Position numbers and translations under genes: made by a program | Assembly (NCBI GenBank): GCA_032718475.1 | Contig: JAUCBJ010001884.1 | Coordinates: 19,475-83,474 of the forward strand | Length of the DNA stretch: 64,000 nt | Source: Nemertoderma westbladi | Lineage: Eukaryota > Xenacoelomorpha > Nemertodermatida > Nemertodermatidae | Direction: 5' to 3' | In this document: piece by piece, positions 12,101-20,706 of the stretch | How positions within the stretch are numbered: the stretch's first letter is position 1 | Layout of the letters: every line of letters starts with the position of its first letter | The notes under the pieces: model-generated | What the model saw: the letters and a program-made list of their open reading frames with translations, nothing else | Databases searched by the model: none | What the model was told of the DNA's origin: nothing

Positions 12101-12907
12101 TTCTAATTGGGTGGTTTCTTCAGCCGCTCTCCGTTCTGCTTCTGCCACTGCCTCCGCCGCTTTTCTTTCCGCTTCGGCCGCTGCCTTTGCTGCTGCTACT
12201 GCTGCTTTTGCCTCTGCCGCTGCCACTGCCGCTGCCGCTTTTGTTTCTGCTTCTGCAGCTGCCACTGCTGCTGCTACTGCCGCTGCCTTTCGGTCTTCTA
12301 TACGTTTTTTCTTTACTTGTTCTTCTTGGACTCGTGTCAGGCGGAGTTGTTCATCAAATTTAGCCTGATTCGCAGCCCTCATTTCCACATCGATGGCATC
12401 CAACACAAGCTTGGTTCCTTCACTATTAGGGCTAAGTCCCTCTAACCTTCTCCTCAACTCGTCATCACCTAAAAAACGTTGATAGTCTGACAGATAGATG
12501 TCAATGGCATCCCTCTTATGCGGCTTCTCTGCCGTCGCTTCACTTTCCACTTGGGAAAAAGTAGCGTCTGTTGATTCTCCATGGGTTGAGCGCTCCTCCA
12601 GCTGAGCTTTCCACTGAGCTGTTCCTTGAACCTGGAGACTCACCCGTTGAAACCAAGTCTTTACGGCAACTTGCAACGACGTGTCTTGCCTTCGTTTAGA
12701 AGCCTCCTCAAAGGCCGATAATATTAGCCTGATTCGTAGAATTCTTTCTCTAACTTGATAAAGCAGCAATCCCTGCTCTTGAGGTCCTTGAGGTTGTTGA
12801 AACAGTTGTTCTTTTAATCGCTCTATAGAGCTGAAGAATCCCTGTGCGTATCCGGCTGCGGACCTCTTCCACACAGCTGGATCGATGGTTTCCTTGGCTA
12901 CTCCCAT
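9149..12907 (-). CDS. BEL/Pao Gag-protease polyprotein without polymerase
   Basis: An uninterrupted 1252-codon frame. Residues about 195-275 are an Ala/Glu/Lys-rich coiled-coil encoded by GCN repeats. Around 600-790 lies the conserved Pao-type Gag domain (DUF1759-like; FNGDEMKWLPFNEYYKD). From residue 879 comes a Cys/His cluster (CVLCDGPH, LCYNCLRRGH, CANCGAKHHILLH). A retropepsin-like protease (DUF1758) has its active-site motif LLDSGSTGTF at about D1055. In BEL/Pao elements these parts precede RT and RNase H; here the frame ends about 50 residues after the protease domain in non-homologous sequence. An intact frame of this length suggests either recent activity with the 3' part deleted, or retention as a Gag-protease gene. 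The in-frame TAA just upstream separates it from 12932-13348. Confidence 0.85.
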   Translation of the reverse strand: MGVAKETIDPAVWKRSAAGYAQGFFSSIERLKEQLFQQPQGPQEQGLLLYQVRERILRIRLILSAFEEASKRRQDTSLQVAVKTWFQRVSLQVQGTAQWKAQLEERSTHGESTDATFSQVESEATAEKPHKRDAIDIYLSDYQRFLGDDELRRRLEGLSPNSEGTKLVLDAIDVEMRAANQAKFDEQLRLTRVQEEQVKKKRIEDRKAAAVAAAVAAAEAETKAAAAVAAAEAKAAVAAAKAAAEAERKAAEAVAEAERRAAEETTQLELENIQENQDCINKQLTASNMQMMNRSTPKRQGYTSSEEGDTTDREGKGNRSRLSRRKRTFHRQKLPDLPPAVRRQLNNTNLGSTEPTDQIIKIERLPTIVDEPEIIRPVIEITPSVIDTPVLPEATSKFPLHSTKLPVPRRTAQETVQVLDPERNIHNLSPVVPRPPATTLATPASAVEWVDERRRGMDLLLGQMQETVQQFKGTVRESRLELQEVQQSIALERDKLVNLQKCIPPPPVTMCQPVRSEVSPAQGVEPTRIYTASEVETPIMNPIKSNHRPVDNDIPYRTDHNPRNLYTDNSILNNTMAQESFTRQMARTEARQAVKVGEIVKFNGDEMKWLPFNEYYKDNIQNSVLSNGEKLRFLIECLEGPPKSMALKFIGHPDGLRQVWDTLNIGYGNRNNIAGYLYAKLVAPRKFMSSGIIEFSDEIQEICRQLDWLGKSHEYQSAMVIRAVASTLPKGGVGTRWDKKVLYMMEQQRRDPTMADLVTFLDGEVKLQLLRQSREKTLENQVSEKPVSRRRVTPVCYTDDGESQTSQGEDSGKDTERSYVNKTPKDQVSKFKSRTNDRREQVQKTPPTSPKRIQVRKPEERTSVHHIAQVKVSNIKPKCVLCDGPHRLNACDKFLRKSLKDRREVMWDKRLCYNCLRRGHQRRTCYSDARCANCGAKHHILLHTEFERNSPSQVSESELHVQFSDVNDTDQSEMEGFYTDEFSDQNESCYLINTTAVYRALVHEKDTDSDLTLTTSDQQPSWKTPTSNIGIREFPVVQLRVHGPQKSYIVNALLDSGSTGTFIDKELAEVIFAGQPKFRTKLNMSGIMQVWNSTVAADYYIGELSTPQDKLGEYSIRSVKMVAIKNFATTQVEPYNWDEDDHVQQLNIPRFDTDYPGVQILIGQNAHEALETLEKRPAQPQPLQTYAVRTRVGWYLTGPSRRTLRERLLQDRVRQVSEWEDDTSEGDEFWNKSVPISNINYLIFANLINQNL

Positions 12908-12931
12908 CCGGTGTATGTCTTCCCAGGCAGC

Positions 12932-13348
12932 TTATGATAAATCAAACGGGTGTTCTTCCACAGCGATCAATAACCTAGTGAGTACGGCTGCAGGAAGGAT
13001 GAGAAGGGGATCCGAATAAACCGCATCCATCATCTTTGCTCCGCGTTCTGGCGTCAGTTCTACAGTATCCTCACTACTGGGGCTGTTGGGCCGTTGAGAA
13101 GTAAGTTCTTGGCTCGCGGGTTGTTGCTGTTCCGCTGCTTCTTGGTCCCGCTTGACCTGAGCTCGAGTGCCTATGATAGACCTACGATGTTGAACCAGCC
13201 TAGGTTCTTTTATTACTACTGGAGGGATGACCTTCCTCACAGTGGGAGGTGAACTGAACTTACGACTAGACGGTTCTACGCCTCTATCTGAGTCGCAGAT
13301 AGTTACATCTAATAAACTGTCTGACAGGTTCTGCTTAGTATCAGACAT
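12932..13348 (-). CDS. BEL/Pao Gag N-terminal piece
   Basis: A 138-codon frame beginning MSDT, in the same frame as the Gag-protease ORF. Only a TAA (12934-12932) and eight codons lie between it and the next ATG. The start MSDT...CDSDRGVEPSSRK resembles the giant element's Gag start MSDT...CDPDRSTVDEPRRR, so this is probably the true N-terminus of the same Gag. The stop may be a mutation, a readthrough site or a real ORF boundary. Confidence 0.7.
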   Translation of the reverse strand: MSDTKQNLSDSLLDVTICDSDRGVEPSSRKFSSPPTVRKVIPPVVIKEPRLVQHRRSIIGTRAQVKRDQEAAEQQQPASQELTSQRPNSPSSEDTVELTPERGAKMMDAVYSDPLLILPAAVLTRLLIAVEEHPFDLS

Positions 13349-14519
13349 GTTTATGTGTACAGTTGAATGTCTACTGCTGTATTACAGTCTGAGCAAGTCT
13401 AGTAACTCAGTATTAACTGATAGCCTAGTAATTAATTACCGGTACTGCTACTCAGTGTAGCGTGATATATATAATATATTAGAATACCGGTATGCTTATA
13501 GTATATATAACTATTATAAGTTTTATTACAGACTAGGTTTATCACGGAATACCGGTATAATTTTAGCACAAATATATATAAATATATAATAGGCCTATCA
13601 GGAATACCGGTATACAGCTTACAGTTTGTAGTATATATAATTCTGGAATAGAATTAATTACAAGTACCGGTATAATTTCAGCCTAGATTTATAGAAATAA
13701 AGATAATAGGCCTATCGTAAATACCGGTATATCAATTATTTTAAATAATTAAATTACTGAATTTTAGGGTTACTTTGTTACTTTACTTACTTTATTACCG
13801 TTATTTGAGCAGTAATCCAACTGATATTGAGACCTAATGGTTGTATGGTAGGCCTACGATTTATAAATCGTTAGATTTGATTTATAATATATATATACCC
13901 GTTTTAATGGGTTTTGTCAATGTTTGAAATAAATGTTATTATTTCTGGGGAGTCACTACACATAAGCAGTGCGCTCTCAGTGAAGTGTTACTTATAGGAC
14001 ACTAAAACAAATAATGCTAATTTACCTAAGTTACTTAATACTACAAATTACGTACAATTCGGGTGAGATTACAATCTCTAAATAAACACAAAAATTTACA
14101 AAAACACAAATACGAAATTTTAGGGTAATTTTACAAGAAGTCTACAAACCAGCCTAACAAAGGGTTAGAAATCTGGTTATTACAACGGACAGGGTACTAC
14201 GGTATTTGAAAATAATAAGTAGTAGTAAATACACTGCGTTGTCCAGATAGGAAAATACCACCGCCTGACGACCTATAGCCGTATCGATATAGGTACTACG
14301 TTATGTATCACGGAGTGTCCCTACCTAGAAGTTAATAGAGCTAATCGAACGTGCCTATCAACCACTTTACAACACAAATATAATGCCTACACTAATTACT
14401 TTCGGAAAGCACTGTACACTAAACCCTAAATTAGGTACGAGTACTTGTACAACATATAATCAGTAGTTAAATATACTTGAACAGTTAAAAGAACCACGGC
14501 ATCTGCTGGAGTGACCGGT
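13349..14519. repeat. AT-rich leader region with ACCGGTAT repeats
   Basis: Between 13440 and 13740 the palindromic word accggtat recurs, and ataggcctatc-accggtat blocks repeat at about 116-bp spacing (13592, 13708). This would be the 5' leader of the minus-strand BEL element. I looked for an LTR here and at 4400-8900 and found no long matching pair. 13740-14519 has no recognised feature. Confidence 0.5.
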
Positions 14520-15670
14520 GCACAAAATCACCAGTCTTTACCTACGCCAAGCATTGCTGAGAACTTTCAAAGTTAACTGTCAAAATTTTGGTCTTTCTGG
14601 AGTTAATAAAAAGACCAGCACTAGAAGCAGCATGTTCTAATGAGCTGAGGAGCCGTTGGGCTCCCTCTAGTGATTCTGAGAGTACTCCTAAGTCATCAGC
14701 AAAGTCTAGATCAGTTAGGTACTTGGCAGGATTTCCTCGACTTCTGGAGCCAGTAGGTGGAGTTATCATCACCCCATCATCATTATGATGATCTAAGGAC
14801 ATGCGTAGAACATAGTCAACCACAATAATGAACAAGAATGGTGCAAGTGTGTCTCCTTGGAGGACGCCCCATAACACTTCAAATGGTTCTGTGTCACCGT
14901 CAACAGTAGACACAAATGTTGTCGAACCATCGTATACTGATCTGATTGCTGCAATAATTTCATCAGGAATCCCATATAATGAAAGTATGCTGAACATACG
15001 TGAGCGAGAGACTGAATCAAAGGCCTTGAAGAAGTCAACAAAGATAACAGCCAGATGCCTGTCTTTCTTTTTTGATAACTCTTCAATTATCCTTCTAACT
15101 GACTAAGTGCCAAAATGGGCTCCATGGTCCCACAACCTTTACGGAACCCATTCTGATTTCCATGGAGCAGTCTCTCAATGGGATCCCTGATGCGATTTAA
15201 TAGAATCCTATTGTATAGCTTTGCAGCAATCGAGATCAATGAGATTCCCCGAAAAGAACCATAGAGTGTTAGGTTGCCCTTCTTGGGAACTGGCACCAAC
15301 TTATTTGTTTTCATTTCTTGTGGGACTCTTGTTGTTCGGTACATGTCTACTATGACAGTATGATGGGATAGATGAGCTTTAAACACTCAGGTATTTTAAA
15401 GACCTCAGGGGGAACACCATCTACTCCACTGGCACGATTGGTCTTAATGCTCTTTGCAGCAGCCTTCAGGCCTTCACTTCTGCAAAGGAGATATCGCCAA
15501 TGGGAATATCTGGGAGTACAGACTCAGACACTTTTACTTCTATAAAGTTATCAGGCAATACCCTGTCATTATTGAGGAGCTTTTCAAAGTGGGCTTTCCA
15601 ACCATTGAGGCGATCGGCTGGTGATTCAGCCTTAACCTTGGTACTTAAATGCTTATTATACCCAAACGAT
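14520..15670 (-). mobile_element. LINE reverse transcriptase fragment, broken
   Basis: Minus-strand RT domain in at least three frames. Blocks in order are NKLVPVPKKGNLTLYGSFRG, NQNGFRKGC, MFSILSLYGIPDEIIAAIRS, VLQGDTLAPFLFI and LDFADDLGVLSES (the catalytic ADD). A frameshift with a stop near 15087-15105 and further upstream stops make it a pseudogene. Same family as 54607-55715, with which it shares long near-identical stretches in opposite orientation. Confidence 0.9.
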
Positions 15671-16132
15671 GAAGGAAGATGGTAAGGTAGGTGGGAAGGT
15701 GGGAATCAAACGATGTTTTTACCTTCCAATTGAAGGAAAAGAGCAGGTTACAGCGGCGGCAATTTCTAACCAAAACAATAAACGATGTTGTTGAAAATTT
15801 TCACCCACCGCCGAAAAATACAAGTTTCAGAATTCTTATGCAATTTTTACATATTCCATTGAATTCAGAACCCTCACAAATCCGTATAACGCAAGAAACC
15901 CAATACTGCCATATATTTCCGAAAAATACAAGTTTGAGATGTATATACTATATATAGTTGTTAGAAAAATATTCATTCCGTCAAATTCAGAGCCCCTTTA
16001 AACCTCTAAAATGTAAGATAGAACTATGAGTTGTCACAATCAATTGAACTATTGAATGAATTTTCAAAATTTCTTGCTGGCACCAAATTTTGCACACGGC
16101 ACCGAAAAATACAACGTTGATGATATGCCTGG
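15671..16132. repeat. Diverged repeat containing the giant element's target site
   Basis: Words such as ccgaaaaatacaa and ctggcaccaaatttt recur at 15812, 15920, 16078 and 16101, and again beyond the element (41100-41150), so the giant retrotransposon inserted into an older repeat. The 5-bp CCTGG at 16128-16132 is the left target duplication. Confidence 0.6.
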
Positions 16133-16269
16133 TGATGAATTATTTCACTATAAGATAGCATTTGTAGTTTAACTTTAACGTAAAAACTTTCGAAAATCCG
16201 ACGCATTTTGATTAAGTTACAGTAATGTAATATGCCTATTCATATTTGTATACATAAAACCCCTAGTTA

Positions 16270-16349
16270 CTCTCGTGGCGTAGTGGTCAGATGGTTAAGG
16301 CGTTGGTTACATTACAGATAGGTTACGAGTTCGAATCCCGGTCGGGAAA
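16270..16349 (+). other. tRNA-like segment inside the LTR (Pol III boxes)
   Basis: An A-box-like TGGCGTAGTGG (16276-16286) and a B-box-like GAGTTCGAATC (16327-16337) at tRNA spacing, with a TTCGAAT T-loop. The flanking acceptor and T stems do not pair well, so this is tRNA-derived and not a working tRNA gene. The copy in the 3' LTR is at 38482-38561. It could be a captured SINE head or a cis element of the retrotransposon. Confidence 0.65.
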
Positions 16350-16525
16350 TTTGTATTTTGGGGCCATTTATTTTCATTTGGTACAGATTGGTAAGCCAAT
16401 GAGGTGCGTACAACGTATCGAACGATGAGTTGGGCCAATCATAGGGCATGGAATATCTTATTGCTCCAATGTGAGGCCATCGAATACTCTCGAAGGTTCT
16501 AGTGGATTCTATGTCCCAGATTTAG

Positions 16526-16534
16526 TATATAAAG
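16526..16534 (+). promoter_or_regulatory. TATA box of the LTR promoter
   Basis: TATATAAAG followed about 30 bp later by a TCACACACA start-like region. The same arrangement is in the 3' LTR at 38738-38746. Transcription of the giant element is inferred to begin near 16555. Confidence 0.6.
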
Positions 16535-18269
16535 GGCTGGTTTGCCTTCGGTTATCACACACATTTGTACTTCACTACTTCTTACTTACTCTTGTAAACT
16601 TGCTGCACTAGTTGCACTAATCATTTCGTTATACTTTGTTGGTTTCTTGTTGAAACTATTGTAATTCTGTTTGATAAATCTTTTGCTAAACTGTAAATAC
16701 ACTGCAAACTTCTGAACATGTTTTCTTTTGGTCCAACCTTGGGACAGCCAAACATCGGGAAGATGGCAGCCTAGACCGTTAGGCCGTCAGCAACGCAGGG
16801 GAAAGATGTCCACAACACGCTAGCGCCCACATTGGATTTGACCGCGCACCCCCTTCGCCCTTCGAAATACTCCACTTGCCATGCAGCGCCCGCTTTATGA
16901 GGAAGGTAAGACTTTGTTCGACGCCCTTGCCCGCCGTAAGACCTATAGATCAGGGTAAGCGTGACGCCGTCCTGGACGCCGCAAAATTTAGGATCAAATA
17001 ATTATATTTAGGCAGAAACCCCCTTTGTCAGTCCTGCGAACCCCTGGGTTAACCTGTATTTCTCACAGGTGCGAACTATTGCCATTCGTCAGTACGCGAG
17101 TACATAGGTACGGACAGCATATGTTCCATAATTTAGTGATTCGTAGTATTGACTGTTTGGTACCGGTTCGCTTTGTAGAACATACATTAGTACCCCACCC
17201 CCCCTGCCTGAAGTTAGTTATTTGATCAGGCAAGGAGTATTTCTGCTACCGGCACACCGCTTGGCCTAGGGAGGTTTTATTAATATCCTACCGCGCCTTG
17301 CCACGTACTGATAGGTATTGCTGCTAACTACCGCGGCAACAAAGTTCTAAAATCAAATTTGTATACCAGATCAGCTAACGTCGGTAGCGATTAACCCCTA
17401 TTTCTTATCTTACAACCAGAATCTGGTATTAGTGCCGATCACGGGTGTAGTTACTAACACCGTGGTTGCCCATTGAGTTGTGGATAGGAAGGAGAGAGCT
17501 TTGACGTCATTTGTAAGTATAAAGTTCTACAAACGCGACTAGCTTATTTTAGTAGCTAGCGCATGGTATCATTTCGGTCAGAAAATCACTAAAACCTAGT
17601 GAAAAGGTATACACCAAAATTGTTTTATTTGTAACACACCCACACACACACGCCCTAAAACATATTTACCCTTAGAGTTCTACTAGTTATAGTGTACTAT
17701 ATATTACTTTAGGCAGAATTTATCTGTATTTGTAAATTAGGATCTGATATTTAGTTACGGCAATAGGGAGTATTTCATTTTCGTTATTAAACTGTTGTTT
17801 TCTGCTCAGCAGTATTGTTACATTAGGCACGACCCTCTTTCGACTGATTTAGGACTGAATCAGTGTTGTTACGCTAGGTCTGTTAACCCACTAGCTCGTA
17901 TATAAACCATATAAATCACACCGCGGCAAGTTACGGTATTTAGGACTGTCAGCGATAGTTAGGATTCGCTGCACGGGGATTGTTTTCCCGTGAGTTTGGT
18001 CTGTTACTGTAACTGTACATCTGCCTCACCGGTTAGAGGACAGGTATCCTTTTGTCTAGTTCGTAGGCATTAGACCCGCTCACGTACATAGAATAGACAC
18101 TAGGCTCTGTTCCTCGCCAGTAGTAGTTTGTGTATTGTATCTGTTTGTTTAGATATCCTGGACTCGGATTTGTTGTCAGATACTGTACGAGCCCGTATAC
18201 ATTACTAGATCTTACGGTAAGATACATCGTTACTAGGATCCGGTAAGCGGTATACTACTGGACCTTACA

Positions 18270-19150
18270 GTGAGAAATATTTTCTCTTACGAAAGTAGGA
18301 AATATATATCCAACCGTGAGGTTTCTCACATACTGTTAGCTATTGAAAGTAGGAGATATTTAAAAAATTAAGGTTAGTAAATTTAGTAATTTGAAGAACG
18401 TCCCCTGCTTCAGTAGGCTTTTAGGGTAGCTAGTACTTTCGTATTTAATATTTGACTAGCTAATAGTTAGTTTGTAGCATTTTGTTTTACGCCGTGTGTG
18501 TGCGGTGTTACTTTTCGGTACTTGAAAAGGTACATAGGGTTTAAAGACCAAGTTGTATCGGTACCTAGGAAGAATTTCGTAGCGTAGAAGTAAAACTCTC
18601 ACCTTCGACTTTTCAGGACTCAAGGACTCATTTCTGGACCGCTTCGAGGATTAGACCGCTTTTCGCAAAGTTTGGGAGACAATAAATTCGTCCACGCCGC
18701 CGAAAAACGGAACAACCCACGTCCGGTTTGTATTTGGGAATTTGCACGACTGGAAGATCAAAGGAATGTAAGTTTTACGACTCGTGTCGTTCAAACTTAA
18801 GAAAGCACAGTAGTACTCAAAATTTGTGGGTTTCACTGTCTAATTAGTAGTGTTGTTGGTACTTATTTTCCCGTTAGACATTGCTGTTTTGCCTATTATT
18901 TGTACTTGTTGATCTACATTTTGGTAACGTATACCGTTATCTCATTTATTCGTACAAATTTAGCCGGTAGGCTAGATTATTACATATTTCATTATATACT
19001 TTGATTTTATTTGTACCGGTTAGGGTATATATATGGTATATATATATATATATATATATACTAAGGTAAGTTTGACATTTCGACATTTTGACATTTCGAC
19101 ATTTTGATACTTTGACATTTTATTACCCGTACTTGACATATATAATAAGA
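18270..19150. other. Untranslated leader after the 5' LTR
   Basis: No frame of note. The first 20 bases after the LTR (gtgagaaatattttctctta) contain no TGG and so no conventional tRNA primer-binding site. From 19072 to 19120 runs a tgacatttcgacatt short tandem repeat, preceded by a (TA) run. Confidence 0.55.
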
Positions 19151-19152
19151 CA

Positions 19153-19768
19153 TTTTACGCGTTTTACGCGAGTTGACCGCCCCGATGTCGAGATACGAGT
19201 TCTACACCTTACAGGTAAGGATAGAAAGTCGGGTACAACTTTACAAAGGTAAGAATAATCGATAAGTGCGAGGGAAAGCCTCATCCAGTTTAAATCAGTA
19301 GTAGGATTGGCTCAACAAGAGCAACTCGACCAACTGATGGGTGAGTCTGTTTCCGACACGTTGTTACATCCCGAAGAACTATATCGCCTGGACGGAAGGT
19401 TAGAAACGCTCACCGATTTTCTTCATAGATGTGGCGTACCAATCGAGGAACCGGATGTTGAACCGCAAGGGACGACGGAAGTTCTAGTTATGGAAGGCTT
19501 GCGAGCCTACCCTGTTCCACCACTGGACCGATCATTCGTCAGCGTACGGAGCGATGCCGGCGACGTTAGTAGAATGACATCGGTGATAACTCGACAACAA
19601 CAAGAGGTTGCACGCCAACAACAAGTCGCCGAGGAAGAAGCGCAACAACAGATGGCACAAGTTGCTATTGAGGGAGAGAAACAACGCCGAGAAGATGAGG
19701 CGAAAATCGCGAAACTTCAGGCCCAATCTTTGTTAGTTTTATTTGTACCGGTTAGGGTATATATATGA
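19153..19768 (+). pseudogene. Partial duplicate of the Gag N-terminal coding region
   Basis: Bases 19153-19735 repeat 20262-20920, with an internal deletion near 19230-19265. The frame opened at 19307 encodes the same LAQQEQLDQLMGESVSDTLL segment, a hairpin word read as EGLRAYP, and a Gln/Glu-rich coiled-coil. It then runs into the taccggttagggtatata leader sequence, which is itself present three times (19014, 19746, 19849). This is a tandem rearrangement inside the element and not a separate gene. Confidence 0.8.
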
Positions 19769-19950
19769 TATATATATATATCAAGGTAAGTTTGATATTT
19801 CGACATTTTGACATTTCGACATTCTGACTTTGTTGATTTATTTGTACCGGTTAGGGTATATATATACTATATATACCAGGGTAAGTTTGACACTTCAACA
19901 TTCAGACACTTTGACATTTTATTACCCGTACTTGACGTATATAATAAGAC

Positions 19951-20688
19951 ATGAGTGACACACCCCATTCGACAAGATACCCACCTACCGACTATGACTC
20001 GTGCGACCCGGACAGATCGACAGTAGACGAACCGAGAAGGAGAACCCGAGATTCCACCGATGTCACACCGCTTGCGTCGCCGGTACCCCGAACGGAAATA
20101 CCGGAAGCCGCAATGCGTAGCGACGGCAGAATCGAAGATTTCCTTACCGTCCTGCAGACTAAATCGCGGGAACCGGACATGGTAAGTTCGACTGGAAGCC
20201 AGGAGAACGTTATTAGGAGTATAGGAGGACACATGGCCCAGATTACTCGGAACCTCAGAGAAGGTTTTCGCGTTTTACGCGAGTTAACCGCCCCGATGTC
20301 GAGATACGAGTTCTACACATTACAGGTAAGGATAGAAAGTAGGGTACATGCCTCCGTAGAAAAACTTAAAGGTTTAGACGAACTTGCAGAGTTGCGTGGC
20401 GATAACTTTACTCAGGTAAAGATAATAGACAAGTTGGTAAGTGCGAGAGAAAGCCTTATCCAGTTTAAGTCGGTGATAAGATTGGCTCAACAGGAGCAGT
20501 TCGACCAACTTCTAGGTGAGTCAGTTTCGGACGCATTGTTACAACCCGAAGAGGAAGAAGAACTCTACTGCCTGGATGGGAGGTTGGAAACGCTCACCAA
20601 TTTTCTTCGTAGATGCGGCGTACCGATCGACGAACCGGAAGTCGAACCGCGAGGGACGACGGAAGTTCTTACTACGGAAGGCTCGTGA
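19951..20688 (+). CDS. Gag N-terminal part of the giant BEL element
   Basis: 245 codons from an ATG reading MSDTPHSTRYPPTDYDSCDP, charged and rich in Arg/Asp. It ends at TGA 20686-20688, which lies inside a copy of the dispersed hairpin word: where other copies have CGA this one has TGA, a likely CpG deamination. The frame is the same as the downstream 1877-codon ORF, so the original Gag ran straight through. Gag proteins form the particle; no named domain is visible in this part, apart from helical segments such as ELAELRGDNFTQVKIIDKLV. Confidence 0.75.
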   Translation: MSDTPHSTRYPPTDYDSCDPDRSTVDEPRRRTRDSTDVTPLASPVPRTEIPEAAMRSDGRIEDFLTVLQTKSREPDMVSSTGSQENVIRSIGGHMAQITRNLREGFRVLRELTAPMSRYEFYTLQVRIESRVHASVEKLKGLDELAELRGDNFTQVKIIDKLVSARESLIQFKSVIRLAQQEQFDQLLGESVSDALLQPEEEEELYCLDGRLETLTNFLRRCGVPIDEPEVEPRGTTEVLTTEGS

Positions 20689-20706
20689 GCCTACCAAATT
20701 CCACCA

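Larger units (their letters stand above)
16133..18269 (+). repeat. 5' LTR of giant BEL element
   Basis: Starts TGATGAATTATTTC and ends ACCTTACA. It matches 38345-40991 throughout except for a 35-bp block (17038-17072) that is replaced by 510 bp in the other LTR, plus a few small insertions there. At 2.1 kb it is unusually long for this group. It contains a tRNA-like segment, a TATA box and CA-rich start region, and an ATG-containing short exon-like stretch (ATGCAGCGCCC...GAAG) followed by a consensus splice donor gtaaga near 16906. Confidence 0.92.

Noticed and set aside
13349-14519. LTR of the minus-strand BEL element
   Set aside because: I compared this region by eye with 4400-8900 and found no long matching direct repeat.
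16270-16349. A functional tRNA gene
   Set aside because: The boxes are good but the acceptor and T stems have several mismatches and no anticodon stem can be drawn. Two identical copies are explained by the LTRs.
16862-16906. Spliced leader exon in the 5' LTR joined to ORF2 or Gag
   Set aside because: A consensus donor is present, but I could not find an acceptor that keeps a reading frame; kept only as a note.
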